A stretch of 21,501 bases of DNA from DASSFZ01 sp036514635 (GCA_036514635.1 DATBWU010000197.1:1-21501), one strand, 5' to 3'; numbered from the stretch's first letter, positions 6,638-14,132 are shown. Program-made: numbers and translations. Notes: generated from the letters alone by a model not told the origin.

Positions 6638-7065
6638 CGGCGCTGCGGCGTTTGACCGTCGCCGATTATGATGCGGTGCTGGTGCTATGGCAGCGCGCGG
6701 GATTGCCCAGCATCCGTCCCGGCGGTCGAGATAGCCCAGAGGCGTTTGCGCAGCAGTTGGAGCGCGGCCAGATCGTGCTGGGTCTGGAAGAGGCGGGCAA
6801 GTTGATCGGCTGCGTCGTCGTGACGACTGACACGCGCAAAGGCTGGATCAACCGGCTGGCTATCGATCCGGATCACCGGCGCAAGGGTTACGGTGCACAG
6901 TTGATCCGGGCGGCGGAGCAGATGTTGCGCGAGCAAGGCATCGGCGTCATCGCAGCGCTGATCGAAGATTGGAACCGGGCCTCGCTGGCGTTGTTCAAGA
7001 AAGAAGGCTACGCCGTCGGCGAGGACGTGATCTACGTGAGTAAACGAGAGTCGGACAGCGCGTAA
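6619..7065 (+). CDS. GNAT-family N-acetyltransferase
   Basis: 148 aa. One GNAT fold: beta strands and acceptor site in residues 1-75, then motif A, INRLAIDPDHRRKGYGAQLIRAAEQM (77-102) with the acetyl-CoA pyrophosphate loop RRKGYG (87-92), then motif B around NRASLALFKKEGY. This predicts acetyl transfer from acetyl-CoA to an amine; the substrate (protein N-terminus, small amine or antibiotic) cannot be read from sequence. The start is uncertain: GTG at 6619 has no good ribosome binding site and GTG at 6634 is possible. It is not a usual nuo gene, yet sits in the same direction between nuoE and nuoF, bracketed by a heptamer repeat on the left and a 25-bp-stem hairpin on the right, which suggests insertion into an existing operon. 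Confidence 0.9.
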   Translation: MGSDTVAALRRLTVADYDAVLVLWQRAGLPSIRPGGRDSPEAFAQQLERGQIVLGLEEAGKLIGCVVVTTDTRKGWINRLAIDPDHRRKGYGAQLIRAAEQMLREQGIGVIAALIEDWNRASLALFKKEGYAVGEDVIYVSKRESDSA

Positions 7066-7115
7066 ACCGTAAAGCGTAAAACGTAATGGTTTACGTTTTA
7101 CTCGTTATGGTTTGC
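7062..7115. repeat. Inverted repeat of CGTAAA words, GNAT-nuoF gap
   Basis: The left arm at 7062-7086 (words GTAAACC, GTAAAGC, GTAAAAC, GTAA, period 7) pairs with the right arm at 7091-7115 (TTACGTTTTAC, TCGTTATGG, TTTGC) over 25 positions with 21 Watson-Crick and 2 G-T pairs, loop TGGT. The stop codon of the acetyltransferase (7063-7065) is inside the left arm. The same word family recurs at 16272-16320. Confidence 0.85.
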
Positions 7116-7134
7116 ATTCGACAGGGATTTGAGA

Positions 7135-8427
7135 ATGGACTACTTTCTCCTTCGCCATCGCACTACCCCGGGCATCCACAAACTCTCAGCCTATGGCGAC
7201 TACGCGGCGCTGCGCAAGGCCGTCACGTCGATGCAGCCGCAACAGGTCATCGACGTGGTCAAGGCGTCGAGCCTGCGCGGGCGCGGCGGCGCGGCCTTTC
7301 CCACCGGCTTGAAGTGGTCGTTTGTCCCGAAGGATCGCTTTCCGCACTACGTGTGCGTCAACGGCGACGAGAGCGAGCCGGGCACGTTCAAAGACCGCGA
7401 GTTGATGGAGTTCAATCCGCACCAGGTGATCGAGGGCGCAGCGATCGCGGCGTATGCCGTCGGCGCGACGCAGGTGTATCACTACCTGCGCGGCGAGTTC
7501 AAGAGTGTGGCGCGGCGCATGCAGGCCGCCATCGACGAAGCGTACGCCGCCGGCTTCCTGGGCCGGAACGTCTTCGGCACGAACGTCGAGATTCAGATGT
7601 CTCTCCACCTCGGCGCGGGCGCGTACATCTGCGGCGAAGAGACGGCGCTGCTCGAATCGCTGGAAGGCAAGATCGGGATGCCGCGCACGCGCCCGCCGTT
7701 CCCCGCCGTCGAAGGACTGTACGGCCAGCCGACGGTGATCAACAACACCGAGACGCTATCGAATGTGCCGTACATCGTTTTGAACGGCGCAGAGGCGTAT
7801 CGCAAGCTCGGCACGGAGAAAAGCCCCGGCAAGAAAATCGCCTGCCTGAGCGGCCTGGTGCGCCGACCGGGCAACTATGAATTTGAGTTGGGCAAGATCA
7901 CCTTCCGCGATCTGATCTTCGGCGAGGAGTACGGCCAGGGTCTGCTGGAACTGGATCGAACGGTGAAGGCGATTATGCCGTCCGGCGCATCCTCGACGCT
8001 GCTCACCGAAGCCGCGCTCGACGTGGTGTTGGATTACGAATCGGTGCAGCAGGCCGGGTCGATGCTGGGATCGGCGTCGGTCATCATCATGGACAACACG
8101 ATCGACGTGGCCTGGGCGGCGGGCCGGGTGACGGCCTTCTTCAAACACGAGTCGTGCGGCAAGTGCACGCCGTGCCGCGAAGGCACGCACTGGATGCTGC
8201 AACAGTATCAAAAACTCGAATCGGGCAAGGCGCGGAAAGCCGACATCGATCTGCTGAACACGGTCGCCGGCCAGATGGTGGGCAAGTGCTTCTGCCCGCT
8301 GGGCGAGTTCGCCACCGGCCCGGTGCTGTCGAGCATCAAGCTGTTCCGGGCCGACTACGAGGCGAAGGTGGCAGCGGCGAAGCCTGCCCCTGCCGCGAAG
8401 CCCGCGCCCGCGAAGCAACCGGCTTAG
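7135..8427 (+). CDS. nuoF: NADH-quinone oxidoreductase subunit F
   Basis: 430 aa, 51-kDa subunit that oxidises NADH through FMN and passes electrons to cluster N3. ATG at 7135 with AGGGA (7123-7127) seven bases upstream; a TTG two codons earlier is less likely. Glycine-rich FMN/NADH site GRGGAAFPTG (49-58) and VNGDESEPGTFKDR (75-88). The SLBB-like segment is around 240-320. The N3 [4Fe-4S] ligands are Cys341, Cys344 and Cys347 (ESCGKCTPCREGT) and Cys387 (CFCPLG), with Cys385 as an extra cysteine. The last 20 or so residues are an Ala/Pro/Lys-rich extension beyond the usual end. It follows the hairpin at 7062-7115. Confidence 0.97.
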   Translation: MDYFLLRHRTTPGIHKLSAYGDYAALRKAVTSMQPQQVIDVVKASSLRGRGGAAFPTGLKWSFVPKDRFPHYVCVNGDESEPGTFKDRELMEFNPHQVIEGAAIAAYAVGATQVYHYLRGEFKSVARRMQAAIDEAYAAGFLGRNVFGTNVEIQMSLHLGAGAYICGEETALLESLEGKIGMPRTRPPFPAVEGLYGQPTVINNTETLSNVPYIVLNGAEAYRKLGTEKSPGKKIACLSGLVRRPGNYEFELGKITFRDLIFGEEYGQGLLELDRTVKAIMPSGASSTLLTEAALDVVLDYESVQQAGSMLGSASVIIMDNTIDVAWAAGRVTAFFKHESCGKCTPCREGTHWMLQQYQKLESGKARKADIDLLNTVAGQMVGKCFCPLGEFATGPVLSSIKLFRADYEAKVAAAKPAPAAKPAPAKQPA

Positions 8428-8460
8428 GATGTGATGCATGAAGCGTGAGCCGTAATTCGA

Positions 8461-8787
8461 ATGGCTGCGACGAAGCCTGTCGAGCCAACTGAAGAAAAGC
8501 AACGACCTTACTTCATCTGGAATGCCGATCTCGGCGAAGACGATGTCCGGCGCATTCTGGCCGAAGGCAGCGCCTACTCGCGTGTTCAATTGATGGGCAC
8601 GATTTTGCAATACGCCCGATATAAAGACATTTGGAAGTACGTGCGTATCCAAGACGTACAGAGGTGGTTTTGGCAGATTCCGTGGCGCAGCGCTGAGATA
8701 CGAGATTATTGGAAGTGGGCGCTGACATTGTGGGAGTATCCGCCTGATGAGTGTGCTGACCCCGTTGCAGCGCGATTTTCTATCTAG
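8461..8787 (+). CDS. Small hypothetical protein paired with a broken AbiEii-like gene
   Basis: 108 aa, charged and rich in Trp, Tyr and Arg (FIWNADLGEDDVRRILAE near residue 18; YARYKDIWKYV near 51; DYWKWALTLWEYPP near 82). From memory it resembles short proteins (DUF6922-like or similar) encoded directly 5' of AbiEii-family nucleotidyltransferase toxins; I did not confirm the family. This fits its neighbour: an AbiEii-like start codon at 8747 overlaps its last 41 bases in another frame. No Shine-Dalgarno sequence is obvious before the ATG. Third codon positions look less G/C-rich than in the nuo genes (judged by eye), a sign of different origin. It may be the surviving partner or antidote of a decayed toxin-antitoxin pair. 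It is not part of complex I. Confidence 0.6.
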   Translation: MAATKPVEPTEEKQRPYFIWNADLGEDDVRRILAEGSAYSRVQLMGTILQYARYKDIWKYVRIQDVQRWFWQIPWRSAEIRDYWKWALTLWEYPPDECADPVAARFSI

Positions 8788-8925
8788 CTTCTTTGCGCAG
8801 CCGGCGTCGGCTCCGTTTGTTCTGACGGGTGGCACGGCGCTGGCAAGGTGTACTTCAACTCGCTGGCCGCCGACGTTGCGCGCCGCGCGAAGCCAGATAT
8901 TGGGACGCGGATGAACGCGGATTAA
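8747..8925 (+). pseudogene. Remnant of AbiEii-type nucleotidyltransferase toxin gene
   Basis: From ATG 8747 the frame reads MSVLTPLQRDFLSSFF, AQPASAPFVLTGGTALA (residues 1-33). This is the typical N-terminus of AbiEii-like nucleotidyltransferases, including the GGTAL nucleotide-binding motif. The usual next block (a short helix, then the catalytic SxDLD) is missing: at about 8843-8850 the similarity stops. A different frame continues KVYFNSLAADVARRAKPDIG up to TAA at 8923, and this looks like the C-terminal end of such proteins. The simplest reading is one internal deletion of several hundred bases plus frame change, leaving an inactive relic. The C-terminal match is weak. The final codons and stop lie in the period-10 repeat that starts at 8903. 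Confidence 0.6.
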
Positions 8926-8972
8926 CGCTGATTGTTCTCTAAATCCGCGGCAATCTGCGTGAATCCGCGTCC
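8903..8972. repeat. 31-bp-arm inverted repeat with period-10 words before nuoG
   Basis: Left arm 8903-8933 (GGACGCGGATGAAC, GCGGATTAAC, GCTGATT) pairs with right arm 8942-8972 (AATCCGCGGCAATCT, GCGTGAATCC, GCGTCC) at 25 of 31 positions, loop of 8 bases. Both arms are tandem decamers of GCGGATNAAC type. It ends 50 bases before the nuoG start. Confidence 0.9.
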
Positions 8973-9021
8973 AGAGCATTTGGAGTTCTTTACGGTGAAA
9001 ACGGTCTTAAGGGACATCGTG

Positions 9022-11448
9022 ATGGCCGATCGGGTGAACCTCTACATCGACGATAAACCGGTTGCCGTCCCCAAAGGCACGCTGGTGGTGGACGCGGCGA
9101 AGAAGATGGGCATCGATATTCCCGTCTTCTGTTATCACCCCAAACTCGATCCGGTGGGCATGTGCCGCATGTGCCTGGTTGAGATCGGGCGGCCCAAGAT
9201 CGATCCGCAGACCAGGCAGGCCGTGATCGGCGCAGATGGTCAGCCGGAGATCGCCTGGGGTCCCAAACTGGAAACGGGCTGCACCACGCCGGTCGGCGAA
9301 GGCATGCGCGTCCGCACGCAGAGCGACAAGGTGAAGGCGGCGCAGAAAGACGTTCTCGAATTCCTGCTCACGTCGCACCCGCTCGACTGCCCGATCTGCG
9401 ACAAGGGCGGCGAATGCCCGCTGCAAAACCTGACGTTGGGCTACGGCCCTGGCGTATCGCGCTTCGATTACGCCGGCAAGCAGCGTCTGGACAAGCACTT
9501 CCTACTGGGCGATCTGATCGTGCTCGACAAAGAGCGCTGCATCCAGTGCGCACGCTGCATCCGCTTCCAGGAAGAGATCGCCGACGACCACGTGATCGGG
9601 TTCAACGAGAGAGGCCGGCAACTGGAAATTGCAACGCTCAGCGAGCCGGGCTTTTACTCGAAGTTCTCCGGCAACACGACCGACATCTGCCCCGTCGGCG
9701 CGCTGACGACGACCGATTTCCGCTTCCGCGCCCGGCCGTGGGAACTGACCAACGTCCCTTCCATCTGCCCGCACTGCCCGGTGGGCTGCAATATCACGCT
9801 CGGCACGCGCCGCAGCCAGAAGCAGGGCGGGCACTGGGACATTCTGCGCGTGATGCCGCGCCAGAACGAAGCGGTCAACGAGATGTGGATGTGCGACAAG
9901 GGCCGCTTCGGGCATCACTTTGCGCGCAGCGAAGAACGCCTGATCAAGCCGCTGGTGCGCAGGGAGAGCGGCGGGCTATTCGTGGCGTCGTGGGACGAGG
10001 CGCTGGCGCTGATCGCGTCGAAGGTGAAGGCCGCCGGTTCGAGCGTCGGCGCGCTGATCGGCGATCGCCTGGCGAACGAGGACGTGTACCTCATCCGCAA
10101 GCTACTGGTCGAAGGACTGCGCTCGAAGCGCCTCAACGCCCGACCGCACATCGCCGCCCACGACATCGCCACGCGCTACGGCGTAGGATCGGGCAGCGAC
10201 TTCGGCCAGATGGGTAAAGGCAGCGCATTCGTCGTCGTCGGCTGCGACGTGGAAGAGGAAGCGCCGGTCTGGTTTCTGCGCATCAAGCGCGCGGTCAAGC
10301 GCGGCGCGCAGTTGGTCGTGGCGCACAGCCGCGCGCAGAAACTCGACCGTTACACCCGGCACGCGCTACACTACAAGCCCGCGACGGAATCCTACATCGC
10401 CTTCGGCATTTTGAACGTGCTGCTGAATGAAGGCCGTGGTGAAGGCATTGAGGGACTCAAGGAACTCAAGGGGAAGGCGGAGGCATACACGCCGGAGAAA
10501 GTCGAGCGGTTGACCGGCGTGCCCGCGCAATCGATCCGAGACGCGGCGAAGATTGTGGCCGACGCGACCGATGTGGTGATCGTCTTCGGCCCGACGGCGG
10601 TGAACCCGGTGAAGATCGGCGGCGAGATATTGCCCGAAGCGTCGGCGCTGGCACAGGCGTGCGCGAACATCGCTATTGTCACCGGGCATGTCGGCAAGCC
10701 GAACAACGGCCTGCTGCCGATGTGGCCGCACAACAACACGCAGGGCACGCTCGATCTCGTCGGCGATCTGCACTTCAGCGCGGAAGCGCCGCCGGAAATT
10801 CTGTTTGTCGTCGGCACGGATCCAATTGGGGAAGGGCACGGCCTGCCCGGCTCGCAGTTCGTCGTGGTGCAGGAGTTGTTCATGACCGAGACGGCGAAGA
10901 ATGCCGACGTGGTGCTGCCGGCAGTGTCGTTCGCCGAGCGCGACGGCTCGTACACGGCCGGCGACCGCCGCGTGCAGCGCTTCTATCGCGCCCTGCCGCC
11001 GATGGGCGAAGGTCGCGCCGATTGGGAGATCACCCAGGAAATCGCCTGGCGGCTGGGGCTGAAGTGGGACTATCAGACGGCGGAGGAAATCTTCGCCGAG
11101 ATCGCATCGACGCAGCCGCGTTACGCGGGTCTCTCGTACGAGGCGTTCGCGAAGACCGTCGAGCAGTGGCCGCCGGTCGGCGACGAGGACCTGTACTTCG
11201 GCGGCACGGCGTATGACAATCGTGGCGGGATCGGCGCGCACAGCAAGTCGGGCGTCGAGCGGGATGGCAAGGTGAGTCTGGCGTGGATCGACGCGCCGGA
11301 GGTGCCGGCCGGCTTCGCCCCGCCGCCGCCGCGCCGCCTGTACGATCGCGGCACGCTGATCGACAAATCGATGCCGTTCCAGCCGCGCCTGCTGGATCGA
11401 GCGGACGGCCATCGCGTCGAGAAGACGCCGGTTGCGAAGGGAGTGTAG
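9022..11448 (+). CDS. nuoG: NADH-quinone oxidoreductase subunit G
   Basis: 808 aa, 75-kDa subunit carrying the Fe-S chain of the peripheral arm. I choose ATG 9022 (MADRVNLYIDDKPV) with AAGGGA (9009-9014) ahead; the longer in-frame extension upstream runs into the repeat and is not protein-like. Ligands: N1b Cys37, 48, 51, 87; N5 His119, Cys123, 126, 132 (SHPLDCPICDKGGEC); N4 Cys173, 176, 179, 223; N7 Cys249, 252, 256 and Cys291 (ICPHCPVGC, then WMCDKGRFG). N7 is absent from many complexes I but present in Thermus and E. coli; the spacing before its last Cys is 34 here. The C-terminal half is a degenerate molybdopterin-oxidoreductase domain (GTDPIGEG; NADVVLPAVSFAERDGSYT). Confidence 0.97.
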   Translation: MADRVNLYIDDKPVAVPKGTLVVDAAKKMGIDIPVFCYHPKLDPVGMCRMCLVEIGRPKIDPQTRQAVIGADGQPEIAWGPKLETGCTTPVGEGMRVRTQSDKVKAAQKDVLEFLLTSHPLDCPICDKGGECPLQNLTLGYGPGVSRFDYAGKQRLDKHFLLGDLIVLDKERCIQCARCIRFQEEIADDHVIGFNERGRQLEIATLSEPGFYSKFSGNTTDICPVGALTTTDFRFRARPWELTNVPSICPHCPVGCNITLGTRRSQKQGGHWDILRVMPRQNEAVNEMWMCDKGRFGHHFARSEERLIKPLVRRESGGLFVASWDEALALIASKVKAAGSSVGALIGDRLANEDVYLIRKLLVEGLRSKRLNARPHIAAHDIATRYGVGSGSDFGQMGKGSAFVVVGCDVEEEAPVWFLRIKRAVKRGAQLVVAHSRAQKLDRYTRHALHYKPATESYIAFGILNVLLNEGRGEGIEGLKELKGKAEAYTPEKVERLTGVPAQSIRDAAKIVADATDVVIVFGPTAVNPVKIGGEILPEASALAQACANIAIVTGHVGKPNNGLLPMWPHNNTQGTLDLVGDLHFSAEAPPEILFVVGTDPIGEGHGLPGSQFVVVQELFMTETAKNADVVLPAVSFAERDGSYTAGDRRVQRFYRALPPMGEGRADWEITQEIAWRLGLKWDYQTAEEIFAEIASTQPRYAGLSYEAFAKTVEQWPPVGDEDLYFGGTAYDNRGGIGAHSKSGVERDGKVSLAWIDAPEVPAGFAPPPPRRLYDRGTLIDKSMPFQPRLLDRADGHRVEKTPVAKGV

Positions 11449-11450
11449 CG

Positions 11451-12527
11451 ATGGACCCCGCCACGCAGATCATCGTCTGGATCGTCCACACAGTCGTGCT
11501 GATGTTCGCCTTGCTGACCGGCTTCGCCTACACGACGCTATTGGAGCGCAAGGTGGTGGCGCGCTTCCAGGCGCGCATGGGCCCGACGCGCGCGGGTTAC
11601 ATTCCACTGCCGGGCGGCGGGCGCATCTTGGGTGGCTGGCTGCAACCGCTGGCCGATGGCATCAAGTTGATCTTCAAAGAAGAGCTGATCCCGGCGGGCG
11701 CAGATCGTGTCGTGTTCATCCTGGCGCCGGTTATCACCGTGCTGCCCGCGCTGGTGCTGTTCGCGGTGGTGCCCTTCGGTCCGACGCATGCCAGCTTTTT
11801 CGGGCTGGATATTTCGTTGACGCTGGTTCCGCACCTCAACGTCGGCGTGCTGTTCGTCCTGGCGATCACGTCGATCAGTGTGTACGGCGTGGCGCTGGCC
11901 GGCTGGAGCAGCAACAACAAGTACGCGCTGCTCGGCAGCATCCGCTCCACGGCGCAAATGGTGTCGTACGAGCTGGCGCTGGGCCTGTCGGTGGTGAGCG
12001 TGGTGCTGCTGGCCGGGACGCTGGACATGAACGCCATCGTCGATGCCCAGAAGAACATCTGGTTCGTTTTCTTGCAGCCGGTCGGCGCGGTGATTTTCTT
12101 ACTGACCACCTTCGCCGAAACCAACCGTGCGCCGTTCGATCTGCTGGAGGCCGAGCAAGAGTTGGTCGCCGGCTTCAACACCGAATATAGCGGCATGAAG
12201 TTCGCGCTGTTTTACATGGCCGAGTACCTGAAGTTGATCGCCGTCAGCGGCCTGGCCGTGACGTTCTTCTTCGGCGGGTATCGCGAGCCGCTGCCGCCTT
12301 TCGTCACGCAGGCGGTGCCGTGGTTGAGCGTCGACGTGGTTCCGTGGCTCGGGCCGATTTATTTCCTGTTGAAGATCATCGTGCTGCTGGTGGTCGCGGT
12401 CTGGGTGCGCGCGACGCTGCCGCGCTTCCGCTACGATCGGCTGATGGACTTCGGCTGGAAGCTGTTATTGCCGCTGGCATTGGGGAATGTGATGGTGACG
12501 GCGCTGGCAATTTTGCTGCGGAGTTGA
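11451..12527 (+). CDS. nuoH: NADH-quinone oxidoreductase subunit H
   Basis: 358 aa, about eight transmembrane helices. Links the quinone chamber with the membrane arm (ND1 homologue). Start ATG two bases after the nuoG stop, with AAGGGAG (11437-11443). Signatures: LLERKVVARFQARMGPTRAG (30-49), LADGIKLIFKEELIP (68-81), and the acidic loop FAETNRAPFDLLEAEQELVA followed by GFNTEYSGMKFALFYMAEY. These glutamates belong to the path that couples quinone reduction to proton movement in the family. Complete, no anomalies. Its TGA stop runs straight into the GACGAAAG-type repeat of the nuoH-nuoI gap. Confidence 0.97.
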   Translation: MDPATQIIVWIVHTVVLMFALLTGFAYTTLLERKVVARFQARMGPTRAGYIPLPGGGRILGGWLQPLADGIKLIFKEELIPAGADRVVFILAPVITVLPALVLFAVVPFGPTHASFFGLDISLTLVPHLNVGVLFVLAITSISVYGVALAGWSSNNKYALLGSIRSTAQMVSYELALGLSVVSVVLLAGTLDMNAIVDAQKNIWFVFLQPVGAVIFLLTTFAETNRAPFDLLEAEQELVAGFNTEYSGMKFALFYMAEYLKLIAVSGLAVTFFFGGYREPLPPFVTQAVPWLSVDVVPWLGPIYFLLKIIVLLVVAVWVRATLPRFRYDRLMDFGWKLLLPLALGNVMVTALAILLRS

Positions 12528-12624
12528 CGAAGGGCGAAAGAGGAGCAACGAAAGACGGAGGACGAAAGACGACATCGGTCATTCGTCATTGGTCATTCGT
12601 CATTGGTCATTCGTCGTTCGTCTT
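12525..12624. repeat. GACGAAAG / TCATTSG heptamer inverted repeat, nuoH-nuoI gap
   Basis: A purine-rich left part (12525-12573: TGACGAAGGGCGAAAG, ACGAAAGACGG, GACGAAAGACGAC) faces a pyrimidine-rich right part of six tandem heptamers: TCATTCG, TCATTGG, TCATTCG, TCATTGG, TCATTCG, TCGTTCG (12579-12620). The best pairing is GACGAAAGACGA (12561-12572) with TCGTCGTTCGTC (12611-12622), 11 of 12. The stop codon of nuoH is its first three bases. Confidence 0.8.
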
Positions 12625-12647
12625 ATCGGACATCAGGGGATAAGGGC

Positions 12648-13157
12648 ATGATCTTCGAATTGTTCAAGGGTTTCAAGACGACGCTCAAAGAGTTTCTCAC
12701 GCCGCCGGTGACGATTCAATATCCCGAGGTCAAACGGCCGGTGCGGCAGCGCTTCCGGGGCCGCCACGAGCTGCGCCGCTACTCGGATGGGCTGGAGCGC
12801 TGCATCGGCTGCGCGCTGTGCGCGGCGGCCTGCCCCGCCGACGCGATCTACGTCGAGGCAGCGGAGAACACCGACGACGAGTGCTATTCGCCCGGCGAGC
12901 GCTACGCCAAGACCTACGAGATCAACATGCTGCGCTGCATCTTCTGCGGCTATTGCGAAGATGCCTGTCCGACCGACGCCATCGTCCTGACCGGCACGTA
13001 CGAGTTGAGTGCATTCGATCGCAAGGGGCTGATTTACACAAAAGACATGCTGATCGTGCCGCCGCCCGAGGGCAAGCCCGGCACACCACAACCGGTGAGC
13101 GATCCGGAAAAACGTGCGCGCTCGATCTTGCCGGAAGGGTTGGTGAGTGAACCCTGA
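12648..13157 (+). CDS. nuoI: NADH-quinone oxidoreductase subunit I
   Basis: 169 aa, ferredoxin-like subunit with two [4Fe-4S] clusters, N6a and N6b, between NuoG and NuoB. Ligands Cys52, 55, 58, 62 (RCIGCALCAAACPADAI) and Cys97, 100, 103, 107 (RCIFCGYCEDACPTDAI). Start ATG 12648, with AGGGGA (12635-12640) or AAGGG (12642-12646) upstream; a longer frame from 12603 would translate the repeat and is rejected. The C-terminal 30 residues are Pro-rich and variable. The TGA stop is the first three bases of the next repeat. Confidence 0.97.
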   Translation: MIFELFKGFKTTLKEFLTPPVTIQYPEVKRPVRQRFRGRHELRRYSDGLERCIGCALCAAACPADAIYVEAAENTDDECYSPGERYAKTYEINMLRCIFCGYCEDACPTDAIVLTGTYELSAFDRKGLIYTKDMLIVPPPEGKPGTPQPVSDPEKRARSILPEGLVSEP

Positions 13158-13220
13158 CGAAAGACACTTGACGAAGGACGAAGGCTTCGTCGTCCGTCAT
13201 TTGTCCTTCGTCTTTTGTCG
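13155..13220. repeat. GACGAAAG-type imperfect palindrome, nuoI-nuoJ gap
   Basis: TGACGAAAGACAC, TTGACGAAGGACGAAGG on the left, then CTTCGTCGTCCGTCATTTG, TCCTTCGTC, TTTTGTC on the right. The exact centre is GACGAAG (13177-13183), one base, CTTCGTC (13185-13191). The words match those at 12525-12624 and 19411-19433. Confidence 0.8.
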
Positions 13221-13235
13221 GAACGGGAGTCTGCG

Positions 13236-13814
13236 TTGGCAACCGACATCATCCTCTTCGTCATTCTGGCCGCCATCGCCATCGTGTGCGCGATAGCGAT
13301 GATCATCACACGCAACGCCGTGCACTCGGCGATCTTCCTGGTGATCGTAATGGCTACGCTGGCGATCTTCTTCTTGGGCCTGAGCGGGCCATTCATCGCC
13401 ATGGTGCAGATCGCGGTGTACGCCGGTGCGATCATGGTGCTGTTCCTGTTCGTGGTGATGCTGCTCGGCGCGGAGCGGGTCGGCGCGCAGACCGGGATGA
13501 AGTGGCAGGTCCCCATCGCGTTGGTGCTCGGCGTGATCCTGCTGACCGTCGCCGGACTGTTGCTCGTGCGCGCCGGGCCGACGACGGTTCCTTCGGCTGC
13601 GACTTCATCCTTCACCTCGCAGGTTCCCGGAGCCTGCGCCGACGACGTGAAGCAAGTGCAGTCCACCGGCACGGTGATCGGGACGCCGTGCCTGGTCGGC
13701 GATCAACTCTTCACCGCCTACCTCTTCCCGTTCGAGATTGTGTCGGTGCTGCTGCTGGCAGCGATGGTCGGCGCGATCGTCCTGACGCGGCGACCGGCGG
13801 AGTCGAAGACATGA
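13236..13814 (+). CDS. nuoJ: NADH-quinone oxidoreductase subunit J
   Basis: 192 aa, membrane subunit (ND6 homologue) with five helices. I choose TTG 13236 (MATDIILFVILAAIAIV) because GGGAG (13225-13229) lies six bases upstream; the TTG at 13215 is inside the repeat. The conserved helix-3 block is IAMVQIAVYAGAIMVLFLFVVMLLG. Odd: the loop between helices 4 and 5 (about 112-157) is long and has two cysteines, Cys134 and Cys152, possibly a disulfide on the outer face. The end AYLFPFEIVSVLLLAAMVGAIVL is typical. The stop overlaps the nuoK start (ATGA, 13811-13814). Confidence 0.95.
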   Translation: MATDIILFVILAAIAIVCAIAMIITRNAVHSAIFLVIVMATLAIFFLGLSGPFIAMVQIAVYAGAIMVLFLFVVMLLGAERVGAQTGMKWQVPIALVLGVILLTVAGLLLVRAGPTTVPSAATSSFTSQVPGACADDVKQVQSTGTVIGTPCLVGDQLFTAYLFPFEIVSVLLLAAMVGAIVLTRRPAESKT

Positions 13815-14131
13815 GCGCGGAAGGTTTCTCCGTTTTGTATCCTTACCTGATCGGCCTGAGTGCGCTACTGTTCACGCTGGGCGCGATCGGCGTGCTGGTG
13901 CGCCGCAACGCACTGATCCTCTTCATGTCGGTCGAGTTGATGTTGAACGCGGCCAACCTGGCCTTCGTGGCATTCGCGCGAGCGCTCAATCAACTTGACG
14001 GGCAGGTGTTCGTATTCTTCGTGATGGTCGTCGCGGCGGCGGAAGTGGCGGTAGGGCTGGCGCTGATCGTTACCATTTTCAAAACGAAGAAATCGACCAA
14101 CGTGGATGATATTAGCGCGTTGAAGGGATAA
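13811..14131 (+). CDS. nuoK: NADH-quinone oxidoreductase subunit K
   Basis: 106 aa, three transmembrane helices (ND4L homologue). The start ATG overlaps the nuoJ stop; the same frame is open further upstream but reads as the out-of-frame shadow of nuoJ. The two conserved membrane glutamates of the proton path are present: Glu42 (SVELMLNAANL) and Glu78 (AAAEVAVGLAL), matching Glu36 and Glu72 of E. coli with a constant offset. The C-terminal KTKKSTNVDDISALKG is the usual cytoplasmic tail. The TAA stop is followed one base later by the long hairpin at 14133-14206. Confidence 0.96.
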   Translation: MSAEGFSVLYPYLIGLSALLFTLGAIGVLVRRNALILFMSVELMLNAANLAFVAFARALNQLDGQVFVFFVMVVAAAEVAVGLALIVTIFKTKKSTNVDDISALKG

Positions 14132-14132
14132 T

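Noticed and set aside
8932..9021. Longer nuoG beginning at 8932
   Set aside because: It would encode the right arm of the palindrome. ATG 9022 with AAGGGA upstream matches the family start.
12579..12647. N-terminal extension of nuoI into the repeat (start at 12603)
   Set aside because: The extension translates the heptamers into unrelated residues. ATG 12648 has a good ribosome binding site and gives the normal family N-terminus.
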